Made by a program: the position numbers and the translations under genes. Positions 1 through 8,426 of a stretch of DNA of 32,479 nt are shown here, one piece after another. The DNA is from Fimbriimonadia bacterium. GTDB lineage: Bacteria; Armatimonadota; Fimbriimonadia; Fimbriimonadales; JABRVX01. Within the stretch, counting starts at the first letter, position 1; each line of letters begins with the position of its first letter. The notes below the pieces were generated by a model. The model was not told where the DNA came from. It ran no database searches and worked only from the letters and a program-made list of their open reading frames with translations. The stretch is taken from assembly GCA_039961735.1 (NCBI GenBank), contig JABRVX010000069.1, forward strand, positions 1-32,479. Direction: 5' to 3'.

Positions 1-135
1 CGTCCCGGCGATGAGCTTGGAACCGTGGCATCCCCATCCCGGCGATGAGCTTGGAACCGTGGCATCGCCGTCCCGGCGATGAGCTTGGAACCGTGGCATC
101 GCCGTCCCGGCGATGAGTATCGGAACCGGCGAGGC
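1..135. repeat. 34-bp tandem direct repeats, three units plus a decayed fourth
   Basis: Units lie at 1-34, 35-68 and 69-102, with a diverged fourth copy from 103. They abut without spacers. The unit begins CGTCCCGGCGATGAGCTTGG. The junctions at 63-81 and 97-115 read CATCGCCGTCCCGGCGATG, a perfect 8-bp palindrome with a 3-nt loop, so each junction can fold into a tight hairpin. The sequence just after the array (GAGCCACGGCTAC around 137-150) resembles an inverted, decayed piece of the unit. The array runs off the window at position 1, so its true size is unknown. Confidence 0.9.
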
Positions 136-569
136 GCCGGAGCCACGGCTACCTCCATACTGTCCGACGGAATGCCACCTTCGCTCACCAAGGCATCTCG
201 CAGTTGCCAGATACGTGACGTCGTCGAAGAGGACTTCGTGCGCCCACTGCATCTGCGACGTGACAGCAGTGTGGGTAAGGAACAGCCACTGTTACGAGGA
301 ACAGTTCCATCCATCCTTGTGGCATCAGGGACGGGGGCTGCCAGAGCCCGTCGCGCCTTCGATCCCTTGCATATTGGCAACCCAGAGGTTGACCGCCGGT
401 GCGTGGGGGATGGAACATCCGCCGCTTGCGGTGGGGGCATCGAATCCTCCAAGCGGGCCGTTGACGGAAAGGGCTCCCTCGCCAAGCTCGGGACGACATG
501 GCAGCGACCCGACAGGTCCCTACCCTGCCATCCCGAGCATTCTCGAGCGATTTAGCCTCCTCGAGTGAC
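136..569. other. Gene-poor stretch downstream of serA
   Basis: No convincing gene is seen here. Frames in it are arginine-rich shadows or lack a start and ribosome binding site. On the minus strand one frame is stop-free from an ATG at 252 to the window edge, running through the repeat array. A second start-less frame covers roughly 330-510. These could be gene remnants or chance openness in GC-rich DNA. No obvious terminator for serA was recognised. Confidence 0.5.
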
Positions 570-1772
570 TCAGAGCTCGCGGACAACGAGACTTAGGATG
601 TTCTCGTTGCCATAGCGGATTCGGTCCAAGACCTCCGAGGGCGGCTTTGTCGTGACACTGAGATAGCAGATTGCGCCGCCGGCTTCCTCCAACACGATGT
701 TCTCCATCTCTTGCACGTTGATGGATGCCTTTTGCAGTTCGCCTAGTACGTGAGCAATGACCCCCACGCGGTCGCGATGCCGCACCGCAATGAGGTGGCT
801 TGCAGGCGACTCGGAGCGGATGTTGACCGCGTTCGGCGGCTGTCCCGAGCGCGCGAATTCGCGGATGATACGTACAGTCTCTTCGGCGACTGCCTCTTGA
901 GCCTGATCCGTAGAGGCGCCGATGTGATGGGTGACATACACATTGGGCATTGTCATCAGCTCGCTGTTTACCTCGCCCTCGGCGACCGAAGGCTCTTCGT
1001 CGAACACATCGAGCCCGATACGCAGATTGCGCTCCTTGGCGTACTTCAGCAGCGCCTTTTGGTCAACGACCTTCGCCCGCGAGGTATTGACTAGGATCGT
1101 GCCTGGCTTCAGCCGAGACAGAACCTGCTCTCCGATGATTCCCTGCGTCTCCGGGGTGAGCGCAAGGTGGATCGTCAGCACATCGCTATCTTCGGCAACT
1201 TCTTCGATCGTGGGTCTGTAACCGACGCCCATGTCGTCGGCAATCTCGGGAGTGATCCATCGAGACCATCCGACCACCTTCATACCGAAGGCCTTTCCGC
1301 GGTGCACTACTTCCTGGCCGATGTTGCCCAATCCGAGCACCCCGAGCGTCCGGCCGTAGAGGCCGCGAGCCTTGGAGAACTCTTTCTTGTTCCACTTCCC
1401 TTCCCGGAACTGGATGACGTTGTCAGGAATGCGGCGGTCGAGGGCGAGTATAAGGCCGAAAGCTAACTCCGCGACTGCGACAGAGTTTTTCCCGGGGCAG
1501 TTAGACACATAGATTCCGCTGCGGGACGCGGCCTCCACGTCTATCGTGTTGTAGCCTGCACCTGCGCGCACGACGAGGGACAGGGACGAATCCCGTAGCA
1601 TCTCCTCGGTCACGACGGTCGAGCGAACGACGAGCACGTCGGGTCGGTGCTCCCGGATCGCTGCGACCAGCGCCTCCTCTTTGAGGCTCGGATCACTCAC
1701 AACGTCAAAGCCGCTGGCGGTCAGAGCATCCAGTCCGGACTGCTCGAACTTGTCGGCAACCAACACTTTCAT
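570..1772 (-). CDS. serA: D-3-phosphoglycerate dehydrogenase-type 2-hydroxyacid dehydrogenase with C-terminal ACT domain
   Basis: This 400-residue protein is a D-isomer-specific 2-hydroxyacid dehydrogenase, most likely oxidising 3-phosphoglycerate in the first step of serine synthesis in the cytoplasm. The Rossmann motif GLGNIG is at about 147-152. The catalytic Arg lies in NTSRAKVVD (about 232), Glu in FDEEPS (about 259-260) and His in THHIGAST (about 283). Residues 326-400 form an ACT domain, usually a serine-sensing site. There is no extra ASB domain, so it is the short form of about 400 residues. The ATG at 1772 was chosen because AAAGGAGGA precedes it; an upstream in-frame start at 1805 has no such site. 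The gene lies 63 nt after a DUF1015 gene on the same strand. Oddly, the cofactor-binding loop after beta-2 reads GWSRW and lacks the acidic residue typical of NAD-specific SerA. Substrate is inferred; another 2-hydroxyacid is possible. Confidence 0.9.
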   Translation of the reverse strand: MKVLVADKFEQSGLDALTASGFDVVSDPSLKEEALVAAIREHRPDVLVVRSTVVTEEMLRDSSLSLVVRAGAGYNTIDVEAASRSGIYVSNCPGKNSVAVAELAFGLILALDRRIPDNVIQFREGKWNKKEFSKARGLYGRTLGVLGLGNIGQEVVHRGKAFGMKVVGWSRWITPEIADDMGVGYRPTIEEVAEDSDVLTIHLALTPETQGIIGEQVLSRLKPGTILVNTSRAKVVDQKALLKYAKERNLRIGLDVFDEEPSVAEGEVNSELMTMPNVYVTHHIGASTDQAQEAVAEETVRIIREFARSGQPPNAVNIRSESPASHLIAVRHRDRVGVIAHVLGELQKASINVQEMENIVLEEAGGAICYLSVTTKPPSEVLDRIRYGNENILSLVVREL

Positions 1773-1835
1773 TGTGTTCTTCCTCCTTTGGTCGCGGGCG
1801 GTCATTGCCCGCCACTATGTACGAACTGTGTACGA

Positions 1836-3056
1836 TCAGATTGGATTCACGAACATGCCGGAGCGAAGCTTCGGCTCGAACCACGTGGACTTCGGCGGCA
1901 TTACGCCACCGGCGTCCGACACACGAAGCACATCCTCGATACGGGTCGGGTGAAGCAGGAGCGCGGCGCCTCCGCCAGCGTCTGCCTTCGCCTGCAACTC
2001 GGAAGCATCGCGAATGCCCCCCACGAACTCGATGTTTTTGTCTGTCCGAGGGTCTCCGATTCCGAAAACGGGCTCGAGCAGTTCGCGCTGAACGATGCTC
2101 ACGTCCAGGCTCTCGATCGGGTCGTCCGGCGGTGCACTCTTCGGTCGAATGCCATACCAGTGGCCGGCGAAGTAGAGTGTCACACTGCCGCGAGGAGGCG
2201 GCGTCGGCCGCGGCAGTTCTTCGACCTCGAAGCGCTCGCGCACTTTCGCCATCACGTCGCCGGGCGGAGCCTTTAGCACCACGCGATTGTACGGCAGTAT
2301 CTGAAGCTGCCCTGCAGGGAACATAACGCCGAGAAAGCGATTGTAAGGCTCGTCGCCGGTGTGATTTGGGTTCGCGGCCCTCAGCTCATCCCGAGCCCGC
2401 GAAGCGCTCTTCGCGCGATGGTGCCCATCGGCTATGTAGAGCGCGGGCACCTGCTCGAACTCCCTGCGGATCTCGGTGCAGATCGGGTCGCTCTCGTCCA
2501 CGCGCCAGACAGTGTGGCGAACTGCGCGATCGTCGTCGAAGTCGTAGAGCACCTCACGCTGCATGACCGTTTCCATCAGCTCGGTGATGCGGGGCCTGTC
2601 CCGGTAGGTGAGGAACACCGGACCCGTCTGGCACCGGGTACGCACGATGTGCCGAGTGCGGTCGTCTTCCTTGTCCTGCCTGGTTTTCTCGTGCTTCTTG
2701 ATGCGATCATCGTCGTACTCGTCCACCGAGCAGAGTGCCACCACACCGGCCTGCGTATGCTCACCCATTCGCTGGCGATACACATAAATAGCAGCGGACT
2801 GGTCGGGCACCAAGACGCCCTGCCGTTTGAACTCGGCCAGGTTCTCTGCTGCTTTGTCGTAGATGGCGGGCGAATAGGGGTCTACGCCGGGTGGAAAGTC
2901 CACTTCGGCGCGTGAGATGCGGAGGAAGCAGAATGGTTTTCCGGCTGCGAAGGCACGGGCTTCGGCTTCGTTCACGACGTCGTACGGGGGAGCAGCCACT
3001 TGGGCAACCATCTCGACGGGCGGGCGAAGTGCTTTGAGGGGGTGGATCGTCGCCAT
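1836..3056 (-). CDS. DUF1015 (COG4198) family protein, possible serine-metabolism partner of SerA
   Basis: This 406-residue protein matches the DUF1015 family. It starts MATIHPLKALRPP, has PPYDV (about 23-27), a charged IKKHEKTR segment (about 119-126) and the hallmark ALYIADGHHR (about 205-214). Full length seems present. The DGHHR motif recalls the nucleotide-binding signature of ParB/SerK-type kinases; that link is my inference. The gene is upstream of serA on the same strand with a 63-nt gap, so they are probably cotranscribed, and serA proximity is something I recall for this family elsewhere. The start at 3056 gives the usual family N-terminus; the longer frame from 3098 adds an atypical 14 residues. 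No Shine-Dalgarno is seen before 3056. No signal peptide or membrane segment is visible, so it is expected to be cytoplasmic. Confidence 0.85.
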   Translation of the reverse strand: MATIHPLKALRPPVEMVAQVAAPPYDVVNEAEARAFAAGKPFCFLRISRAEVDFPPGVDPYSPAIYDKAAENLAEFKRQGVLVPDQSAAIYVYRQRMGEHTQAGVVALCSVDEYDDDRIKKHEKTRQDKEDDRTRHIVRTRCQTGPVFLTYRDRPRITELMETVMQREVLYDFDDDRAVRHTVWRVDESDPICTEIRREFEQVPALYIADGHHRAKSASRARDELRAANPNHTGDEPYNRFLGVMFPAGQLQILPYNRVVLKAPPGDVMAKVRERFEVEELPRPTPPPRGSVTLYFAGHWYGIRPKSAPPDDPIESLDVSIVQRELLEPVFGIGDPRTDKNIEFVGGIRDASELQAKADAGGGAALLLHPTRIEDVLRVSDAGGVMPPKSTWFEPKLRSGMFVNPI

Positions 3057-3067
3057 ATCGACCCGAA

Positions 3068-3073
3068 AGAATA
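3068..3073 (-). promoter_or_regulatory. Possible -10 element (TATTCT) for the DUF1015-serA operon
   Basis: TATTCT reads on the minus strand 11 nt before the DUF1015 ATG, which has no ribosome binding site. Transcription would begin only a few bases before the start codon. No good -35 was found. Confidence 0.3.
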
Positions 3074-3141
3074 CCCCAGCGGAGCCGGACGTACGCACAC
3101 TACTCGCAGGGTAGAGAGGCTATCTGACGAATGGTGGGAGC

Positions 3142-4905
3142 ATGGTGAGATGGAGAGTGGAGGAAGCGGATGCGGGGGCGGTGCGGAACCTATCGGATAG
3201 CCTCGACCTTTCAGAACTGACGGCAAGGCTCTTGGTGAACAGGGGCATCAGAAATCCGGAGCAGGCGCAGGCGTTCCTCTCGCCTCAGATGTCGGACCTT
3301 CACGACCCGATGCTCCTGCCCGACTGCGGCGAGGCGGTGAGGCAGATCGCCTCGGCACTCGAGAACAAAGAGACGATCTTCGTCCACGGAGACTACGACG
3401 TGGACGGAATCACCTCTGCGGCGATCTGGACACGTTGCCTGCGTCGGCTCGGGGGTGTGGTGGAACCCCATCTTCCTCATCGGCAGAAGGACGGCTACGG
3501 CTTCCATCGTGCGGGGGTAGAGCGAGCGAAGGAACTGGGAGCGTCGCTGATCCTCACTTGCGACTGCGGTATCTCGGCTGTGGAGGTTGTGGAGTATGCT
3601 CACGAGCTGGGCATGCGGGTAGTAGTGACCGACCACCATGAGCCCGGCGCTCGGGTGCCCAAGGCGGAGGCTGTGGTAAATCCCCTTCTGCCGGGGAGCC
3701 AATATCCGTTCCAGTACCTCGCCGGTGTCGGGGTTACGTTCAAGGTGGCGCGGGCTCTAGTGGCGGAGTTGGGTTACCCGCCTGAGGCGTTCGACAGGGC
3801 TTACCTGGATTTCGCTGCGTTAGGCACCGTGTGCGACATCGTGCCTCTGCTGGGCGAGAACCGTGTGCTCGCGAGGCACGGGATCGCGCGGATCGCGGAA
3901 TCGAAGAAGCTAGGCCTTCGGGCGCTGATGGAGGTGGCGGGGCTCGCGCGCACGTCCGAAGAGATGACGGCACGCGACGTCGGCTTCGTGATCGGGCCGC
4001 GGCTGAATGCGGCGGGGCGGATGGATGACGCGACGGACGCACTTCGGCTGCTGCTGACCGAAGACGTCAAAGAGGCGAACGAGATAGCGAAACGGCTGGA
4101 CCGGCACAACCGCGAGCGGCAGCGCGAACAGCAGCGTATCTTCGAGGAGGCATGTCACTTGGTAGAGAGCCAAGGCTTGGCCCGCCACAAGCTGTTGTTA
4201 GTCGCCAACGAGGGCTGGAACGCGGGCGTGGTGGGGATTGTGGCATCCAAGCTTGTGGACACCTACTGGCGACCGACGCTCGTGGGCACTAGGGTGGACG
4301 GAATCGTGCGGGGCTCAGCGCGCAGCATCCCTCGCTACGACATGTTCGAAGCCTTGTCGGAACTCGGAGACCTGTTCCTCACCTACGGTGGGCATACGAT
4401 GGCTGCGGGATTCTCCTTCGAGGCCGAGCGCCTAGAGGAGGTGCGGCGCGCCCTCTCGGAGCACGCCGACCGTCACCTGACCGATGAGGACCTGATACCA
4501 GAGCAAGTCGCCGATGCCGAAGTCACGCCGCAGGAGGTGACGGAGCGGTTCGTCGAGGACCTAGAAGATTTCCGGCCATTCGGCCTGGGTAACCCGGAGC
4601 CGCTGCTTCTCGGACGTAAGGTAACGTTGCTTAAGGTAGAGCCGACTCGCAACCCGCTGCACCCCCGCGTGACGCTGCGGGGCGAGGGCACTAACCCCAT
4701 CTTCGGCATGGCATTCGGCCTGGGCGAGCGCCTCGGCGAGTTCGAGCCTGGCGAGGAAGTGGAGATGATGTTCGAGCCTACCTACGATTCGTGGCAAGGG
4801 CGACGCCGTCTTCGCTGGTTCGTTCGGGACATCCGAAGACCAGGGGAAAGCACGGTGGATATCCGCCTCGACAGCCATTCTGAATCGAGCGTGTTGTCAC
4901 CTTGA
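3142..4905 (+). CDS. recJ: Single-stranded-DNA-specific 5'-3' exonuclease RecJ
   Basis: RecJ degrades 5' single-stranded DNA in recombinational and mismatch repair. The 587-residue length is normal. The DHH phosphoesterase motifs are present in order: DYDVDG (84-89), TCDCG (139-143) and TDHHE (163-167). The DHHA1 motif GGHTMAAGFS is at about 416-425, and the C-terminal OB-like region follows from about 450. These residues bind the catalytic metal ions, so the enzyme looks intact. The ATG at 3142 follows GGGAG. Its stop overlaps the TTG start of rel, and it heads a four-gene operon recJ-rel-dtd-TPR. The 85-nt gap to the divergent DUF1015 gene must hold its promoter. Confidence 0.96.
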   Translation: MVRWRVEEADAGAVRNLSDSLDLSELTARLLVNRGIRNPEQAQAFLSPQMSDLHDPMLLPDCGEAVRQIASALENKETIFVHGDYDVDGITSAAIWTRCLRRLGGVVEPHLPHRQKDGYGFHRAGVERAKELGASLILTCDCGISAVEVVEYAHELGMRVVVTDHHEPGARVPKAEAVVNPLLPGSQYPFQYLAGVGVTFKVARALVAELGYPPEAFDRAYLDFAALGTVCDIVPLLGENRVLARHGIARIAESKKLGLRALMEVAGLARTSEEMTARDVGFVIGPRLNAAGRMDDATDALRLLLTEDVKEANEIAKRLDRHNRERQREQQRIFEEACHLVESQGLARHKLLLVANEGWNAGVVGIVASKLVDTYWRPTLVGTRVDGIVRGSARSIPRYDMFEALSELGDLFLTYGGHTMAAGFSFEAERLEEVRRALSEHADRHLTDEDLIPEQVADAEVTPQEVTERFVEDLEDFRPFGLGNPEPLLLGRKVTLLKVEPTRNPLHPRVTLRGEGTNPIFGMAFGLGERLGEFEPGEEVEMMFEPTYDSWQGRRRLRWFVRDIRRPGESTVDIRLDSHSESSVLSP

Positions 4906-7130
4906 GCTCAGGTTCCAGTCAGCAATTGAGCCAGGAATGGGAGGACCCAGAGCCGCTTCAGAAGATTCTGGAGACGGTTGCAGAGCATTACGTCCAACCG
5001 CAGGCCGCGCTGATCAGGAAGGCCTACTACTTCGCCGAGCGCTGCCACAGCGGCCAGGTACGTGACAGCGGTGACCCCTATATAACACACCCACTCGCCG
5101 TGGCCCAGATTCTGGCCGAGTTGGAACTGGACCCCGAGACGGTTATCGCGGGGCTCTTGCATGACACCCTGGAAGACTGCCCAGAGGACGCCACGATGGA
5201 ACTGATCGAGCAGCAGTTCGGGCCCTCGGTTGCGAAACTGGTGCAAGGTGTGACCAAGCTGCGGTTCGCGCATCGCAATGAGCCACTGGGGCCTGCTGCG
5301 AAGAAGCAGGAGGAGATTCGCCGAGCCGCGGAGAGCCTTCGCAAAGTGCTGCTGGCGATGGCATCGGACCTGAGAGTGATGGTCATCAAGCTGGCGGACC
5401 GCCTGCATAACATGCGCACGATCGACGCCCTCACCGACATCAAGCGCAAGCGCATAGCCACGGAGACGATGCACGTATATGCACCGCTAGCGGCCCGGCT
5501 CGGCATCTGGCAGATCAAGTGGCAGTTGGAGGACCTGGCATTCCGGGAACTCGAGCCCGAGGAGTATGGGCGCATAGCCAAGCTGATTGATAAAACACGA
5601 GCGGAACGCGAAGAAGAGCTGCTCGAAGCGATGGTGGCACTGAAAGAGCACCTAGAACGAGCGGGCATAGCTGCCGAGGTGACTGGGCGGCCCAAGCACA
5701 TCTATAGCATCTATAGTAAGATCGTGAAGCAGGGCCTTACCTTCGACCAAGTGTACGACCTGCTGGCAATACGTATCATTGTCGACAAGGAGTCGGAGTG
5801 CTACCATGCGCTCGGCATCGTGCACGAGATGTGGAAGCCGATTCCGGGCATGTTCTACGACTACATCGCGAAGCCCAAGCCGAACCTCTACCGCTCACTA
5901 CACACGAAGGTGGTAGGACCCAACGGTGAGCCGCTAGAGATTCAGATACGCACGCGCGAGATGCACCGCTTGGCCGAGTTCGGCGTGGCCGCGCATTGGG
6001 CCTATAAGGAGGGTGCGGAAGCCCCCGCGGAGCGTCTCCCGCGTCTGCGCCAACAGCTCTTCGACTGGTCACGCGAGTCCGAGACATCCAGCGACTTCCT
6101 GCGTAACGTATCGGAAGACCTTTTCACCGATCAGGTGTTCGTGTTCACTCCGAAGGGTGACGTGATTGACCTACCGGCTGGTTCGACGCCCATCGACTTC
6201 GCTTATCGAATCCACACTCGACTCGGCGAGCAGTTGGTAGGTGCGAAGGTAAACACCCGCATCGTGCCCCTGAGCTATCAGTTGAAGAACGGCGACATCT
6301 GTGAAGTGCTGACACGCCCGAAGGCGCAGCCGAGCCTCGACTGGTTGCAGTTCGTAAAGACGACCTCTGCGCGAAGCAAGATACGAGCCTACCTGCGCAA
6401 GAGGGACATCGAGGAGAATGCGATCCGGGGTCGCGATGCGCTGGAGAAGCATATCAAGTTCCTCGGAAGGGACCCACGGGAGTTCCTAGGCGAGGACAAC
6501 CTAACGGAGATCGCGCCGCACTTCAATGCTACCACCGCAGAAGAGGTGCTGGCCAAGGTTGGCGCAGGACTTGTCACGGTGAATGCCGTGATGATCAGGC
6601 TGAAGGCACTGCTACCACAGGAGCAGGTTCAGCCCGCCGACAGCGTCGAGGGGCGAACCTTCGAGCAACCGATCCGGATTGCCGCTGGCGGCGTGGACAA
6701 CGTGATGACCAGGCGTGCACGCTGTTGCCAGCCGCTGCCAGGCGACAGCGTTGTCGGGTACGTGACACGGGGGCGCGGGATCGTGATTCATCGGGTGATA
6801 TGTCCCAACGCGCAGCAGTTTAGCGAGACGGATCCGGGACGCGTTCAGCCCATCGAGTGGGAGAGCGACGGTGTTAGCGTTTACGGCGTCAACCTGCACA
6901 TAGACGTTCTCAACCGCATCGGTCTGTTGGCGGACGTCAGCCACATCTTCGGTGAGGCGAAGACGAATATCACCGCCGCGCGCGTGAGGTCGGACAAGAA
7001 CCAGATGGCATACATAGACCTATCCATCGAAGTGCGTGACACGGATCACCTGCGCGAGATCATGGCCAAGATCGAGAACTTCTCGGATGTCGTGGCAATC
7101 CGAAGAGTGATGGGGAAAAAGCTGGGATGA
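4902..7130 (+). CDS. rel: Bifunctional (p)ppGpp synthetase/hydrolase Rel (RelA/SpoT family)
   Basis: This 742-residue protein makes and degrades the stringent-response alarmone (p)ppGpp. Domains in order: HD hydrolase (about 40-190), synthetase (about 240-360), TGS (about 410-470) and C-terminal ACT (about 660-742). Hydrolase ligands are visible as H63 (YITHPLAV), H87-D88 (LLHDTLED) and D166 (LADRLHN). The synthetase motif EIQIRT gives the catalytic Glu at about 346. Both active sites appear intact, so it is a bifunctional Rel rather than a monofunctional RelA. The start is TTG at 4902, forming a TTGA overlap with the recJ stop. A stop at 4881 in this frame rules out any longer form, and a second TTG at 4926 is possible. 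No Shine-Dalgarno is evident, suggesting translational coupling. The rel stop overlaps the dtd start (ATGA), an arrangement common for rel-dtd pairs. Confidence 0.96.
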   Translation: MSSGSSQQLSQEWEDPEPLQKILETVAEHYVQPQAALIRKAYYFAERCHSGQVRDSGDPYITHPLAVAQILAELELDPETVIAGLLHDTLEDCPEDATMELIEQQFGPSVAKLVQGVTKLRFAHRNEPLGPAAKKQEEIRRAAESLRKVLLAMASDLRVMVIKLADRLHNMRTIDALTDIKRKRIATETMHVYAPLAARLGIWQIKWQLEDLAFRELEPEEYGRIAKLIDKTRAEREEELLEAMVALKEHLERAGIAAEVTGRPKHIYSIYSKIVKQGLTFDQVYDLLAIRIIVDKESECYHALGIVHEMWKPIPGMFYDYIAKPKPNLYRSLHTKVVGPNGEPLEIQIRTREMHRLAEFGVAAHWAYKEGAEAPAERLPRLRQQLFDWSRESETSSDFLRNVSEDLFTDQVFVFTPKGDVIDLPAGSTPIDFAYRIHTRLGEQLVGAKVNTRIVPLSYQLKNGDICEVLTRPKAQPSLDWLQFVKTTSARSKIRAYLRKRDIEENAIRGRDALEKHIKFLGRDPREFLGEDNLTEIAPHFNATTAEEVLAKVGAGLVTVNAVMIRLKALLPQEQVQPADSVEGRTFEQPIRIAAGGVDNVMTRRARCCQPLPGDSVVGYVTRGRGIVIHRVICPNAQQFSETDPGRVQPIEWESDGVSVYGVNLHIDVLNRIGLLADVSHIFGEAKTNITAARVRSDKNQMAYIDLSIEVRDTDHLREIMAKIENFSDVVAIRRVMGKKLG

Positions 7131-7594
7131 GAGCGGTGGTGCAACGGGTTACGTCGGGTAGTGTAGAGGTGGATCGTTTCCGCGTTGCTGGAATCGGCAA
7201 GGGCATTGTCGTGCTTCTCGGCATCTGTCGCTCGGATACCGTGCCGGACGCGGACTGGATGGCACGCAAGTTGGCGGAACTGCGCATCTTCGACGACGAA
7301 GAAGGAAAGCTGAACCTGTCCCTGTCGGACATCGGAGGAGAGGCGCTCGTGGTTCCCAACTTCACGCTGTACGGCGATGCGCGAAAAGGCCGACGCCCCA
7401 GCTACACCGAGGCTGCCGGTTTCGATCAGGGGCGCACCCTATTCGACCTGTGCTGCGAAAGGCTCGAATCGCACGGCATATCGGTCAAACGCGGTGTCTA
7501 CGGCGCCACAATGGCCGTATCCTTAACTAACGACGGCCCGGTGACTCTGATACTGGAGCACCCGGACAGCCGTGCCGACGATCCGAGTGGCTGA
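7127..7594 (+). CDS. dtd: D-aminoacyl-tRNA deacylase (Dtd)
   Basis: Dtd is a cytoplasmic homodimer that removes D-amino acids and glycine mischarged on tRNA. The 155-residue protein begins MRAVVQRV as in the family and has KGRRPSY (about 87-93), GVYGATM (123-129) and NDGPVT (135-140); the last holds the cross-subunit Gly-cisPro motif that excludes L-amino acids. The segment usually written SQFTLYGD reads PNFTLYGD at 77-84, so Ser and Gln are both replaced. The gene overlaps the rel stop (ATGA), implying translational coupling. Confidence 0.95.
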   Translation: MRAVVQRVTSGSVEVDRFRVAGIGKGIVVLLGICRSDTVPDADWMARKLAELRIFDDEEGKLNLSLSDIGGEALVVPNFTLYGDARKGRRPSYTEAAGFDQGRTLFDLCCERLESHGISVKRGVYGATMAVSLTNDGPVTLILEHPDSRADDPSG

Positions 7595-8426
7595 AGGGAT
7601 GGAAGTAGAGCGACAAGAGCAAACCGAAGAGACACTGACCGGAGCGGCCCGTCACCGCGCCGATGGCGACCGCTCGGTTGCGGAGGGCAACGTCAGCGAG
7701 GCGCTCGACCACTACCGGAAGGCTGTGCGGAAGGAGTCGGACGACCCTGCAAGCCGCGTGTCGCTTGCGGACTGCTATGCCCTCTCCGACGAAGGCCCAC
7801 AGGCCGTAGACCAGTACCGCAAAGCACTGAAGAAGCACCCTAGACAGGCTGCACCACACGTCGGGCTGGCCGAGGTCTACCGCCGCTACGGGCAGCACAA
7901 GGCGGCGATCTTGCGCTTCCAGAAGGCGCTCGAAATTGAGCCCAACAACGGGTTCATCTGGTTCAAGCTGGCGGATGCTCTTCTGACATCCGAAGGGCCC
8001 GAAGAGGCACTCGAGCCGGGGATGAAGGCCGTGGAGATCGATCCTCAGAACGCCTTCTACCGCTATTGGGTCGGCGAAGTGCTGATGGACCTGGATCGGC
8101 CGGAGGACGCCTTGGTCCGTTATGCAGAAGCCGTGGAGCTATCGCCGGATGATGCAGGCCTGCATGCGCGGTTGGCCATCGCCTACGCTGCGGCGGGCAG
8201 GTACCGGAGGTCGGCTGCGTGGTTTGCCCGTGCGGTCCAGATCGAGAACGACAACCGGGCCTACATCACGCTACTGGGTGATCTGTACCGTGTGTGCGGT
8301 AGCCAGGATCTGGCCGACGAGGCGCACGAGCGGGCAGGCGAGTTGGACGCCTATGACACCGAGATTGTGCGGAGAGCGCGCGAGCGCATGAAGCTGCCGT
8401 CTTCGCCTGTCACCGACTCCGGCTAG
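7572..8426 (+). CDS. Tetratricopeptide repeat protein
   Basis: A 284-residue protein built largely of TPR units (about six or seven across residues 25-270) with the pattern A...Y.KAL...P. No signal peptide or membrane segment is visible, so it is probably a cytoplasmic scaffold or adaptor. The partner is unknown. It is the last gene of the recJ-rel-dtd operon. The start is uncertain: GTG at 7572 overlaps dtd by 23 nt, while ATG at 7599 has GAAGGG only 0-2 nt upstream. Either way the TPR region is unaffected. Confidence 0.8.
   Translation: MPTIRVAEGMEVERQEQTEETLTGAARHRADGDRSVAEGNVSEALDHYRKAVRKESDDPASRVSLADCYALSDEGPQAVDQYRKALKKHPRQAAPHVGLAEVYRRYGQHKAAILRFQKALEIEPNNGFIWFKLADALLTSEGPEEALEPGMKAVEIDPQNAFYRYWVGEVLMDLDRPEDALVRYAEAVELSPDDAGLHARLAIAYAAAGRYRRSAAWFARAVQIENDNRAYITLLGDLYRVCGSQDLADEAHERAGELDAYDTEIVRRARERMKLPSSPVTDSG

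Noticed and set aside
1-135. 34-bp repeats as a CRISPR array
   Set aside because: Units abut directly with no spacers between them, and no cas genes are in the window.
185-586. 133-codon minus-strand ORF at the serA end
   Set aside because: It overlaps the serA 3' end, is very arginine-rich and has no family resemblance; it looks like a shadow frame.
3131-3148. Five-codon upstream ORF overlapping the recJ start (ATG GTG GGA GCA TGG TGA)
   Set aside because: Such a short frame is expected by chance, and nothing supports its translation.
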